NCBI GenBank assembly: GCA_964517495.1
Contig: CAZFER010000020.1
Span: 1-64,000, forward strand
Source of the DNA: CAZFER01 sp964517495
GTDB taxonomy: Bacteria; Hinthialibacterota; Hinthialibacteria; Hinthialibacterales; Hinthialibacteraceae
DNA: 64,000 nt
Direction of reading: 5' to 3'
Numbering within the stretch: the stretch's first letter is position 1; each line of letters begins with the position of its first letter. Positions 54,069-63,274 of the stretch are shown here, in pieces. Under the pieces are notes generated by a model. The model saw only the letters and a program-made list of their open reading frames with translations. It was not told the DNA's origin and did not search any database. A program made the position numbers and the translations under genes.

Positions 54069-55910
54069 CTATTCGATGACAATGGGATTCAAGTAAAAAT
54101 CAAATGAGACATTATCCAACGTTTCTTCAATTTTCTGGTAGTAGGCCTTGTCTAACATCATCTCTCGTTTTAAGGGCTTTATGTGTTCTTTATATAAGGC
54201 AGGGTGATCGAAAAAGATGCTTTTGGTTTGTGGTGTATAACCATTGGCGCTTACTCGCAGCCGAAGGGTCGGGCTGCAATCAAATATGGCTTCGCCGTTG
54301 TGAGTTTCAATGGTGCGAACGAGTTTTAGATGGTCTTTGCGGTAATCGATAAGATCGATGCTTCCGTTGATTCTTTTTTTTGTTTGCGAATCATAAAGTC
54401 GAACATTGACTTTAGACAGAATTGGCTCGGGTGGAGTGAAATCATCCGTCCTAAAATAGAATGGGCTGGTTATAGCAACCTGACGGTACCCGGAAGTAAA
54501 TGCTTTTACGACATACCAGGCATTTTCTTCTTCAATAATGTTTATCGACCTGAAATAAAAATAGGCATTGTCTTTTTCAAATTTCCATCGTTGATAGATT
54601 TTTCCATTGCGAATTATATCGATGCGTTCGATGTGAGGACGACTGCTGCGATCGAAATAATCGATCGCAGGCGCAAAAACATCGATATTAAGCTGGTAAT
54701 TTTTCCCATCGGCAGGAAAGACCGTTCCAGGAGGTTTTCCATTTAGATAGACGGGTAAAAGTGGGCCGGTTGTACCAAATGTGTGGCCTTTCCTGATTGC
54801 CTCGATAATGGATTCCGCAGTTAAGGCTTGATCCCCCACATGAATATAGGTTCGTTTGTTCAGGGGGGCGGCATCATGGCGATCGTAGCAAGTGTCACTG
54901 AATGCGCATATTCCTATCTGGTGGCCCCAATTAAGATACATGGACCATACATCCATAGCCGCCTGGTCATGGGGATTATCGGTCATCCAATCCACTGCGG
55001 GAATCAAATGAGGGACGGCCAAAATATCAAAGGGCAGTTCACGTCCAATATTAGCCGGGCTTTCTTCTGTTCCTCCATATTCTCGAAGGGGATGAGTATA
55101 GACAGTCAGGCCACCGTGCTCAGAAATAGCTTTCATTAGTTCAAAATGGGCGAAACCTTCATGCTCTCCTTCAGCAGGGGAATAATCATTGCTTCCTAAG
55201 GATGAATACCAATCTTTGATTGGACCTGATAGAAAGGCCATGTGTCCCAAATGATCTTTGGGATATTCATCACCGATCAATGCCAGAAAGCGTTCATCTG
55301 ACAGCACTTTCGCTTGTTGCCGTAATTCTGACAGGGTTGGATTTTCACCTGGCATGCTGGTCCATGCACTATTGAAACTGCTCCAATCCGCTCCCTCGCA
55401 ACGCGCAATTTTTGAGGAGATTTTAAGATTGACGGCAAATTCTTTTTCACCATGCACAATATGCTGATGGGCATCACCGGCAAACCAGCCCAAACTTTGC
55501 ATTTCGGCAATCATCTCCAGGAAGATTTGCAAATGGGCGGTATGATCCTCTTTGATGTTTATTTTTCCAAAAGCACTTTGATGATTGAATGGTTTTGTAA
55601 CGACATAGTCATAAATACCCGGAGTGACGCTAATGATGGTGTCACCTGAAATCCATATTCGAGGTTCTTGACGGTAGGTTAGCGGTTTACCCAATCCATC
55701 AATCCCCCACAAGGCATTTCCTTGTTCATCAATAAGAGTCAAACAGCAATGTAAAGGGGATGTAAACGCGTCACGGACAGTAATATGAAATTTCCCAGCG
55801 GGTTTGGTGTTATCTACCAATTGAATCTCTTCTGCCGATACTCCCAATAAGGGCAGTAATAGGCATAACAAACTAAGCATCAATTGCATAATTTTCCCAA
55901 TCCATTTCAA
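54069..55910 (-). CDS. Secreted CehA/McbA-family (PHP-like) metallohydrolase
   Basis: This 613-residue exported protein has a PHP-type metal-dependent hydrolase core. The HxH motif lies in WFAGDAHQHIVHGE (about residues 143-156). Later acidic/His residues occur in GDEYPKDHLGHMAFL, VYTHPLREYGG and AFSDTCYDRHD, as in CehA/McbA proteins. A beta-rich domain precedes it (to about 130) and a C-terminal one follows (from about 500). The stop of the DUF4838 gene upstream is two bases from its start, so they form an operon. The substrate (ester or phosphoester) is unknown. Confidence 0.82.
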   Translation of the reverse strand: MKWIGKIMQLMLSLLCLLLPLLGVSAEEIQLVDNTKPAGKFHITVRDAFTSPLHCCLTLIDEQGNALWGIDGLGKPLTYRQEPRIWISGDTIISVTPGIYDYVVTKPFNHQSAFGKINIKEDHTAHLQIFLEMIAEMQSLGWFAGDAHQHIVHGEKEFAVNLKISSKIARCEGADWSSFNSAWTSMPGENPTLSELRQQAKVLSDERFLALIGDEYPKDHLGHMAFLSGPIKDWYSSLGSNDYSPAEGEHEGFAHFELMKAISEHGGLTVYTHPLREYGGTEESPANIGRELPFDILAVPHLIPAVDWMTDNPHDQAAMDVWSMYLNWGHQIGICAFSDTCYDRHDAAPLNKRTYIHVGDQALTAESIIEAIRKGHTFGTTGPLLPVYLNGKPPGTVFPADGKNYQLNIDVFAPAIDYFDRSSRPHIERIDIIRNGKIYQRWKFEKDNAYFYFRSINIIEEENAWYVVKAFTSGYRQVAITSPFYFRTDDFTPPEPILSKVNVRLYDSQTKKRINGSIDLIDYRKDHLKLVRTIETHNGEAIFDCSPTLRLRVSANGYTPQTKSIFFDHPALYKEHIKPLKREMMLDKAYYQKIEETLDNVSFDFYLNPIVIE

Positions 55911-55912
55911 TC

Positions 55913-58435
55913 TTACTTAGGAGCCTCATCAATATATTCATATTCATAAGAATATGTGAATGACTCTCCTTTTTTGAGTTCAATGGCTTTGGTGATTAAG
56001 CCAAGATTCATTTGTGGGCGATTATGACGCCACCATAAGTAAGGGGACTCAAATTGTTGGGGATCATATCGTTGAAGAAGGCCGAAATTGTTTTTGTGAT
56101 TAAAGAAGGCTACCGCCCCACCTTTGGCTTTGTTGAGCAGATCATGGTTAGGACCATCACCATCACGCCAATTTTGATTGAACAATTGCCATTGATCATC
56201 TTTGACATAGGCACTCAGCACATTCCAATCTTCCGAGGCCAATTGGGTATCAAATTGTGGTTCCACTTTGAATTGATAGGTTTTTGGATCGCTGCCACTA
56301 TGGTTAATGGTGGTCGTGAAGCGGATTTTCATAGTGGCATCGGGTATGAGTTTTATCTGCCGTACGATGCGGGAATCATCACTGAGGCGTTTATCAAGCA
56401 CCAGAGTGGCATCGTCTTTATGCACGTTAAATAAGGATGGGTTTGCATGCTGATAGCCTTGCACACCGGTTTCTTGCATAAATCCAATATCGGAGAAGGT
56501 GGAGATTCCCGCTCGGCGAAAATCCAATAAGAAATCATGTTTTTGGGGTTTGAAATAGATTTCCACCAATCGTCCATTTCGGTCGGGTAAGCAAGTCAGT
56601 CGCCAATAGGGATTTTCGATGCGTTGGGCTGGTTGGCCTTTCTGAGTCAGATTATCCAGCCGTTGGAAGTAGCCCTCGGCCAGCAGCCGCTCTGCGGCTC
56701 TGTCCATGTTGTATTTATGGCAGAGTGCTTTATATTGTTTGATGATGCCTTCATGCGGTTTTGGAAATTGTAAAACCGCGTTGCCATCCTGCATTGCCAA
56801 TTCAGAGCAGGTCTCAATGATCGCCCGATAAGCGCAGATTGAGGCTTTTTCCACTCGCTGCTTTACGGCCTCGCTGTTGGCCAAATTTAACGCTTTTTGG
56901 AAATACTCCATGGCTTTCAATGAAATTTCGGGTCTCAAACCTACTTCGTAAGGCCGAGGGAAACAGTTTGGATGATAACCCGATGCTTCAGCGTTGTCAT
57001 GCAACATGGTTAGGTACTCGAGAATCGGTTGGGCTGCACTTTGATAATGCAGTTGGCAAAATTCCTCCACCAAATCCCAGCTGTCCAGCGTGGGATTCCA
57101 AATGCAACGTGCGATGACATAGTTGCGTAAATCAGACATTTCGCCCGAATGACCGTTGCCATTGGCTTGCATAAACAAACCTTTTGCATTGTTGGTTAAA
57201 AAGTACTTCACGTTATCGCTGATGCTGCGTAGATTGGGGAAGGGAAGGTCGTAAAAACTAAAGTTGGTGTTGTAATTCCACACCCAGATGTCATCGCATA
57301 TTTTTCCCCATTCTTCCATGTCTTTACAGAATTCCCGGTTTTTAGGGCAATTTGGGTCATTGATGGGGTGTAGGGTGCAACATTCAATGCTGCAAAGTTG
57401 AATTTGCACATTTTCACGTGGTTTAATGGTTTTGGGTGGTTTGCGAGTATACCAATACGAGAGTGTTCCAATCTTGACATCGGGGTGTTTTTTCTCCACT
57501 CGTTCCGCGACGGCGTTGACGAATGCCAGATGTGATCCCATGGGAGTGCCTTCTCGTTGATTGATGGCTTCACACTTGTCGCAACGGCAATAGGCGGCGT
57601 TATCGTTTTGGCTGACACTGATGTTTGTTCGGTTAGGCTGAGCATCCAAATCCTTGATCACATTTTCAGCGACGATTTCGATGACTTCGGGATTGGTGAC
57701 ACATAATTCGGGTCCGCCGCCGCCCATTTCTAATTTTCGTTCCCCATCAACCAGGGCAAAGTATTCGGGATGCTCTTTCCCATATTTTTCCACTGGCATG
57801 AAATGGTGAAAAGAATGGTTAATGAGTTGCTGGCCGGTTTTCCCGCCATACTGGTCTTCAGTTGGTGTGGTGTTTACACGCAGACGGGCTGCAAATTCAT
57901 GATGATCCGCATTGGCTGAATAATAAGGCCAACGGAACGAAAAGGGGGGACGATAGGTATAACGTTCACAGGGAACCAGGAATGATATCTTCCATTTTTG
58001 GGGTGGCACATAAGTGTGGTCAGTCGTTAGGAAACGCACATCCAAGTAGCGTTCCATGAATTCATACACGCCATAAAGGGTTCCACGTGGCCGGCCTCCG
58101 GCGATGGCGATGTTTTGAGGACGAATATTGATTCGCAAATCTTCCTCACCCAAATCAAAGAGCGTGAAACCAGCCGAACTTTGGCGCATATCATCACCCG
58201 GACCAATAAACACATTTTGGTTTTCATTGGGGGCTTGAGATTTGAGAGGTAAATCGATACCGGTGGCTTTCTTGAATAATACCTTGAATTCCCCGGCTGC
58301 GTATTTTTCACTTTGGATAGCATCTTCAGCAACCACGATTGTCCAGCCATTTAAGGAGGAAAGGTCCAACATTTCTCCCGAAAAAACGGGGCCGGTAATG
58401 AAAGATAGTAATAGTATTCCTAGTAGTCCACGCAT
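55913..58435 (-). CDS. Secreted DUF4838 domain protein
   Basis: This 840-residue exported protein begins with a signal peptide (MRGLLGILLLSFITGPVFSG). A GH20/GH67-like N-terminal domain follows (to about 150; YGVYEFMERYLDVRFL), then the DUF4838 barrel-like core (about 170-480: ENVIKDLDAQP, CRCDKCEAINQREGT, LCSIECCTLHPINDPNCP, IWVWNYNTNFSFYDLPFPNL). A C-terminal beta-domain ends it. The many Cys in the core suggest disulfides or a metal site. DUF4838 proteins are probable polysaccharide enzymes of uncertain activity. It leads the operon with the CehA-like gene. Confidence 0.88.
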   Translation of the reverse strand: MRGLLGILLLSFITGPVFSGEMLDLSSLNGWTIVVAEDAIQSEKYAAGEFKVLFKKATGIDLPLKSQAPNENQNVFIGPGDDMRQSSAGFTLFDLGEEDLRINIRPQNIAIAGGRPRGTLYGVYEFMERYLDVRFLTTDHTYVPPQKWKISFLVPCERYTYRPPFSFRWPYYSANADHHEFAARLRVNTTPTEDQYGGKTGQQLINHSFHHFMPVEKYGKEHPEYFALVDGERKLEMGGGGPELCVTNPEVIEIVAENVIKDLDAQPNRTNISVSQNDNAAYCRCDKCEAINQREGTPMGSHLAFVNAVAERVEKKHPDVKIGTLSYWYTRKPPKTIKPRENVQIQLCSIECCTLHPINDPNCPKNREFCKDMEEWGKICDDIWVWNYNTNFSFYDLPFPNLRSISDNVKYFLTNNAKGLFMQANGNGHSGEMSDLRNYVIARCIWNPTLDSWDLVEEFCQLHYQSAAQPILEYLTMLHDNAEASGYHPNCFPRPYEVGLRPEISLKAMEYFQKALNLANSEAVKQRVEKASICAYRAIIETCSELAMQDGNAVLQFPKPHEGIIKQYKALCHKYNMDRAAERLLAEGYFQRLDNLTQKGQPAQRIENPYWRLTCLPDRNGRLVEIYFKPQKHDFLLDFRRAGISTFSDIGFMQETGVQGYQHANPSLFNVHKDDATLVLDKRLSDDSRIVRQIKLIPDATMKIRFTTTINHSGSDPKTYQFKVEPQFDTQLASEDWNVLSAYVKDDQWQLFNQNWRDGDGPNHDLLNKAKGGAVAFFNHKNNFGLLQRYDPQQFESPYLWWRHNRPQMNLGLITKAIELKKGESFTYSYEYEYIDEAPK

Positions 58436-58520
58436 GGTTTTACCCTCGATATTGAATGAATTCCATTTATCTTCTTGAAAATTTCTTCAAAAGTGAAGAG
58501 GAGAGGGTAGGGAATGTCGT

Positions 58521-59642
58521 TTACATTGCGTCGACCACTCGCTTCATTTCATCTTCGGTTTGGTAAAAATGGGGAGCCAGGCGTATGTTTCCTTCGCGTT
58601 CAAAGGCGGCAATGTTTTTACTTCGCATATGTTGAATGACAGAATCATTGGAATGAACAGGATGAGTGAAAGAGACGATGCCGGACCATTCGTTATTTCG
58701 CCGTGGTGAATGACATACATAACCTTTTTGTGTCGCGCCATCCACCAGGATATCGGTTAATCCTTTGATTTGTTCCTGGATCTTCTCTGGATCAGCTTCG
58801 AGCAATAATTGAGCCGACTGTCTCATTCCTGCAATGCAAACAGTAGCGTGGGTTGCGTATTCAAATCGAGCCGCATCTTTTCGCAGCTCATATTCATAAT
58901 CGAGGTAAGGGATAGGGCGAGACATGGAATCAGATCCGACGGTAGTAACATCGATTAATGGCATGCACTCAGGGGCGCAGTAAAAAAAGCCAGCTCCTTG
59001 GGGACCCAGCATCCATTTTTGCGCACCACATGAGGCAAAAGACACTTGTGCGCGTTTTAAATCCACGGAAACGGCTCCCAATCCTTGGATGAGATCGACT
59101 AAGAAAAGAATGCCTCGTTCTTTGCATAATGCGCCAATGGCTTCAAGATCACATCGAAAGCCAGTGGTGAATTGCACTAAGCTTATGGCGATCAGGCGTG
59201 TGGTTGGGGTTATTTCATTTTCGATCATTTCCACGGTGATACGGTGGTCTTGTGGCTGAATTAAATGAAAAATCACTCCCTTATCTCTTAACCGCATCCA
59301 GGGGTAGATATTAGCGGGGTATTCGCCGAGAACTGATACAATTCTGTCATGGACATGCCAATCAATCCCATTAGCCACCCAGTTAATGCTCTCCGTTGTG
59401 TTACGGGTAAGGGCGATTTCGTTTTCGTTAACGTTAACAAGCCGGGCGATTGCCTGACGGCAGGCCGACACATTAATTTGAATGGCATGCCACCCTTTTG
59501 GTGTCATCGTGCAATTCATATCGATGACCTGTTTCATCCAATTTGCTGTGCTAGCTGGCAAAGGAGATACGCCAGCATGGTTAAGAAAAATTTGATCTTC
59601 TTTTGGATGATGAAATTGCTCCCTAATTGATTTAAATACCAT
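58521..59642 (-). CDS. Class V aminotransferase (PLP enzyme, cysteine desulfurase-like)
   Basis: This 373-residue PLP-dependent enzyme opens with FLNHAGVSPLPAST, the pattern of the class V group (isopenicillin-N epimerase and cysteine desulfurase-like). The PLP Lys is in SCGAQKWMLGPQGAGFF (about residue 208), and DLIQGLGAVSVDL supplies the cofactor Asp. No Cys-loop typical of IscS is evident, so a desulfurase role is not assured. It is the last gene of a PfkB, GT2, aminotransferase operon; the gap to GT2 is three bases. Specific substrate is unknown. Confidence 0.88.
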   Translation of the reverse strand: MVFKSIREQFHHPKEDQIFLNHAGVSPLPASTANWMKQVIDMNCTMTPKGWHAIQINVSACRQAIARLVNVNENEIALTRNTTESINWVANGIDWHVHDRIVSVLGEYPANIYPWMRLRDKGVIFHLIQPQDHRITVEMIENEITPTTRLIAISLVQFTTGFRCDLEAIGALCKERGILFLVDLIQGLGAVSVDLKRAQVSFASCGAQKWMLGPQGAGFFYCAPECMPLIDVTTVGSDSMSRPIPYLDYEYELRKDAARFEYATHATVCIAGMRQSAQLLLEADPEKIQEQIKGLTDILVDGATQKGYVCHSPRRNNEWSGIVSFTHPVHSNDSVIQHMRSKNIAAFEREGNIRLAPHFYQTEDEMKRVVDAM

Positions 59643-59645
59643 AAG

Positions 59646-60374
59646 TTATTCTTTCAAGGCATTTTTCTTTTTACCAAAACGCAATTTGAGCATTTCGATT
59701 AGCATGGAAGGGGCATCCCGATGCATGCGTAAACGTGAACTGGAATTATCGCTCCACACGATAGGCACTTCTTTCACCACGAAGCCATAGCGAACCAGGT
59801 GCCAGATCAATTCAACATCAAATGCCCAACCTACAGATTGCACTTCCGGACGCACGGTTTCAATCGCATCACGCTTAAATGCTTTAGCTCCACATTGGGT
59901 ATCTTTAAAAGGCAATTGAAACATACACCTTACGATAAGATTAAACACCCGGCTGGCCACCCGGCGCATAAAGGGTTGAGGAATGGTTTGCTCACTGCCG
60001 GGAAGCCAGCGGGAGCCTATGGCAGCGTCAGCATTGTTCTCAACGGTTTCGATTAATTTGCGCAATTCAGGAGCGGTGGTGGCATTATCCGCATCGGCAA
60101 AGGCCAATATGCGACCCTTGGCCAAACTAAAGCCTTTTAAAACCGCACCACCTTTTCCCATCCGTTCGGGGGAACACCATGCCGTGATGAAATCATAATG
60201 CTTTTCCATATCTCGTGCGATTTCATCAGTACGATCCAGCGATCCATTCACGACAAGGATAATTTCCGTATCGTTCACGGGCATGCTATTTATTACATAA
60301 TTGACATAATCACGCACGGTGGCCTCGATACGCTTTTCTTCATTATATGCCGGTATGATGATTGAATATTTCAT
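59646..60374 (-). CDS. Dolichyl-phosphate sugar synthase-like GT2
   Basis: This 242-residue family 2 glycosyltransferase resembles polyprenyl-phosphate glucose/mannose synthases (DPG/DPM type). KYSIIIPAYNEEKRIEATV opens it, GKGGAVLKGFSLAKGRILAFADADNATT (DxD, about residues 73-98) and FKDTQCGAKAFKR are characteristic. A membrane-anchoring C-terminus is absent. It probably loads a sugar onto a lipid carrier, which could feed the GT39-like enzyme at 18418. It is in an operon with the PfkB kinase and the aminotransferase. Confidence 0.88.
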   Translation of the reverse strand: MKYSIIIPAYNEEKRIEATVRDYVNYVINSMPVNDTEIILVVNGSLDRTDEIARDMEKHYDFITAWCSPERMGKGGAVLKGFSLAKGRILAFADADNATTAPELRKLIETVENNADAAIGSRWLPGSEQTIPQPFMRRVASRVFNLIVRCMFQLPFKDTQCGAKAFKRDAIETVRPEVQSVGWAFDVELIWHLVRYGFVVKEVPIVWSDNSSSRLRMHRDAPSMLIEMLKLRFGKKKNALKE

Positions 60375-60405
60375 GAATATTTTGGATTTTTCTATCTATG
60401 ATGCC

Positions 60406-61332
60406 TTAACTTAAATTGATTTTATCGAACAAACTGAGATTCTGTAAAAGTTCCAAACGCTCGCCGATTTCTTCTTTCTTCACATATCCCAGGCGATTCA
60501 GGCTGATATCTTCAACGGTGAAGGAGGCCATAACCGTTCCTGTGGCCACTGATTGCCGTAAGGTTTGTTTGGTCACTTCCCCTTTTTGGGCCAGAAAGCC
60601 CATCATGCCCCCTGCAAATGTATCACCGGCGCCTGTTGGGTCTTTCGCATCACGCAATGGAATAGCGGGAACTGCAAAGGTATCGTCTTTGGTGAAGAGC
60701 ATGGCTCCACTATCGCCTTTTTTGATGACCACAACTTTTGGACCCATATTGAGGATGTAATCGGCTGCATCGAGTACTTTTGCTTTTCCCGTCAGCATAC
60801 GTGCTTCGCCGTCATTGACCAGCATGATATCCACGCTTTCCACCACTTTGTTTAAAAGCTCGGGGGTTTCATTAATCCAGAGATTCATGGTATCTGCTGC
60901 CACGACTGGTTTTCCGTTCATCGCATCCAATACATCGAGTTGAAGTTGAGGATGAATATTACCTAGAAACAGGAAGGGGATATTGCGATGGGATTCGGGA
61001 ATTTTGGGGGAAAACTCACCGAAAACACCCAATTGAGTATCTTCTGTAATTGCTTCATTCATATCCCCTTCGTAATAGCCTTTCCAATGAAAGGTGGAGC
61101 CTGGTTTTTTCTCCAGGCAGGTTAAATCAATGTTTTTGGATTCAAGCAGTTTGGTATGCGATTCGGGGAAATCATCGCCTACCACCCCTACCACGCCTGG
61201 GCGTGCAAAATGGTTGGCTGAACATGATGCAAATACGGCTGTTCCCCCCAACACTCTTTCACCACTCACATGGGGGGTACGAATAGTATCCAACCCAACT
61301 GATCCGACTATAAGTAATTTTGTTTCGCTCAT
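60406..61332 (-). CDS. PfkB-family carbohydrate kinase
   Basis: This 308-residue sugar or nucleoside kinase has the PfkB opening LLIVGSVGLDTI, a GGTAVFAS sugar-binding turn and the C-terminal signature DPTGAGDTFAGGMMGFL (about residues 231-247), where Asp in GAGD is the catalytic base. It starts the minus-strand operon. The family ranges over ribose, fructose, adenosine and others; the sequence alone does not decide between them. Confidence 0.92.
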   Translation of the reverse strand: MSETKLLIVGSVGLDTIRTPHVSGERVLGGTAVFASCSANHFARPGVVGVVGDDFPESHTKLLESKNIDLTCLEKKPGSTFHWKGYYEGDMNEAITEDTQLGVFGEFSPKIPESHRNIPFLFLGNIHPQLQLDVLDAMNGKPVVAADTMNLWINETPELLNKVVESVDIMLVNDGEARMLTGKAKVLDAADYILNMGPKVVVIKKGDSGAMLFTKDDTFAVPAIPLRDAKDPTGAGDTFAGGMMGFLAQKGEVTKQTLRQSVATGTVMASFTVEDISLNRLGYVKKEEIGERLELLQNLSLFDKINLS

Positions 61333-61479
61333 ATCTTATTCCTTAAACCTTTTGTCTATTAGAGTATAATGTGAATAGTATGAATAATAGGCGTCCGTAT
61401 GGAACTCGCAAAGGGTTTGCGTTATTGCGAGGTTTATCACTTGACGAAGTTTAAAGCTGAAATACAGTAATAACACCCC

Positions 61480-61553
61480 GGGCCCATAGCTCAGTTGGTT
61501 AGAGCTACCGGCTCATAACCGGTAGGTCCCAGGTTCGAGTCCTGGTGGGCCCA
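61480..61553 (+). tRNA. tRNA with CAU anticodon, probably tRNA-Ile2
   Basis: This 74-nt cloverleaf has acceptor stem GGGCCCA/TGGGCCC, the D-arm TAGCTCAGTTGGTTAGAGC, anticodon arm around CTCATAA, T-arm with GGTTCGAGTCC and discriminator A. CCA is not encoded. CAU can be Met or Ile2. C4-G69 and C5-G68 match the lysidine synthetase (TilS) determinants of Ile2, and the CTCATAA loop context fits too, so Ile2 is preferred over elongator Met. It is not an initiator, because the acceptor end is fully paired at 1-72. Confidence 0.93.
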
Positions 61554-61559
61554 TAGAAT

Positions 61560-62849
61560 TTATTTTTCCGTTATTATTTTTAGCTCTCCGTTAAAGATTA
61601 ATTCTGGATCACCCCGCTCATGCAAGGTTTGATATTGTATGTTTAATAATCTGGGGACAAGACCTTTAAAAAGAGTGTTTCCCTCATACGTTACAGTAAC
61701 AGGTTTATCCATATTTACCATCTTATCATTCAATCGAATGGTAAGAGATTGAAGGCCATCCACTTTTTCAAGTGTAAATGTCTGCCCTTTTCTGGATACG
61801 ATGATTTCGGTTCCCGCTTTTTCTTCTTTCGAGGGAACGGCTAGCCAGTAAAAGCGTGAGTGAGTTACATCATCCTGTTTCCAAACAACTTTGGTCGGGA
61901 TTGGATTTCGCTCGAATTGAGCCATCCAGTCCAAGGCTACCTGATCCTCCCGATCCATCCAATGGCCTTTATCTTTATGGATAACGGCATTATGGTGATA
62001 GCCCTGGGGGTCTTGTTCGTGTAATTGTTTTAATTTATTCTGCCATTCTTTTGCCACTTCATTTCGTTTATAGGCTGAGTCGTTTTCACCAACATGTAGA
62101 GTAAAGCCGATGTTGCGTAAACTTAACGGATTTGCGTCATTTGGATGGCCAGCCATCATGGCTGCTGCCGCCCAGCGGTCTGCCATGCGTGGCGCCAATT
62201 GATACACCCCATCTCCACCAGCGGAATATCCCATCACATAAACTCGGTTTGGATTAATTTCTGCAAGTACTATCATGGTTTCGATCAAACGATCAAAGAG
62301 GGTATCGATATGAGGCAAATGCCATAGGTTCCATGTATTCGTGGGAGCGCGTGGAGCAAGGTAGATACCTTCATCGGGTTCATACAGGCGAATTTGGTTG
62401 CGCCATTGGGCATCATTCACTCGTGCAGGTGTATTGCCTCCACCATGCAGGGAGATATAGAGACTCCAACCTTCAAGCGGCTTTTCACCGAAATGTTTAT
62501 AGTCAAATTTGAGATTGAATTTGTCCCACGTGATTTGTTTTCCTTCCCATTCCGTCTGACGAGTTGTTCGTATGAATTGTTGATGATCCTCCCAAAGCAT
62601 GTTTTGAGTAAGTTGAGCAGTTTCTTTTGTGAGTGGTTTGGTTCCAAAATCAGTCGTATCAATTTCAGGACGATCTGAGCGGTTTAGAACAAGCCAGGAT
62701 TTTAAGGAGGTGATTACTGTCTCTGTCTCAGACGCATTGCTTATGGATGGATTCGATACGTTTTCAGAGGTAGTGGTAGAAATTGAAGAGAGTAATATAA
62801 GAAGCAAAATCAGAACATAACTTAAACTATATGGTAGACATTGAATCAT
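61560..62849 (-). CDS. Secreted alpha/beta-hydrolase (esterase, PHB depolymerase-like)
   Basis: This 429-residue exported esterase-like protein has a signal peptide (about residues 1-28). LYISLHGGGNTPA supplies the oxyanion loop, VYVMGYSAGGDGVYQLA the nucleophile Ser (about 220), and KDKGHWMDRED the catalytic His (about 296). A C-terminal beta-domain follows (from about 335). It ends six bases from the tRNA gene on the other strand. No terminator is visible between them. It may release esters such as acetyl or feruloyl groups from polysaccharides; that is inferred. Confidence 0.85.
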   Translation of the reverse strand: MIQCLPYSLSYVLILLLILLSSISTTTSENVSNPSISNASETETVITSLKSWLVLNRSDRPEIDTTDFGTKPLTKETAQLTQNMLWEDHQQFIRTTRQTEWEGKQITWDKFNLKFDYKHFGEKPLEGWSLYISLHGGGNTPARVNDAQWRNQIRLYEPDEGIYLAPRAPTNTWNLWHLPHIDTLFDRLIETMIVLAEINPNRVYVMGYSAGGDGVYQLAPRMADRWAAAAMMAGHPNDANPLSLRNIGFTLHVGENDSAYKRNEVAKEWQNKLKQLHEQDPQGYHHNAVIHKDKGHWMDREDQVALDWMAQFERNPIPTKVVWKQDDVTHSRFYWLAVPSKEEKAGTEIIVSRKGQTFTLEKVDGLQSLTIRLNDKMVNMDKPVTVTYEGNTLFKGLVPRLLNIQYQTLHERGDPELIFNGELKIITEK

Positions 62850-63274
62850 TCGCTATCCCCTAATTGAGTTATTGATGAATGATAGCCAATTCATTATTTC
62901 ATGCAAATTGTATGGAGATTATTTTTTGAGCCTCGTTAAAAGAATTTATGGTTTAATTTTTGTAGCAGAGTTGGTTACAAAATTCATTAATGTATCTGGA
63001 TTAGGTTACAAAAATAAGTAATTTGTTAATAATGTGTTGCCAAGTGTTATGGAGTGAGTGTATTTATTCTCGCTCCAAGGTGGATTGACTTGTTCTGACT
63101 ATGTTTAATGATATCAATGGATTGCTAGGTTTATAGGGTTGACCTCACTTAAAAAATGAACGATGATTCGTGTTTAGTGTTATTTGAAAAGATGATATGA
63201 TCTCCTTTTATTTTAATTAGATTAAGATTTTGCTGACATAGTTTGTATTTTTTTTGAAAGGGTTCAATAGCATT
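62850..63274. other. 425-nt intergenic region before shc
   Basis: This AT-rich divergent spacer lies between the esterase and squalene-hopene cyclase genes. GGTTACAAAA occurs as direct repeats at 62973-62982 and 63004-63013, 31 bp apart. Promoters for both genes must be here, but none was identified with confidence. Confidence 0.4.
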
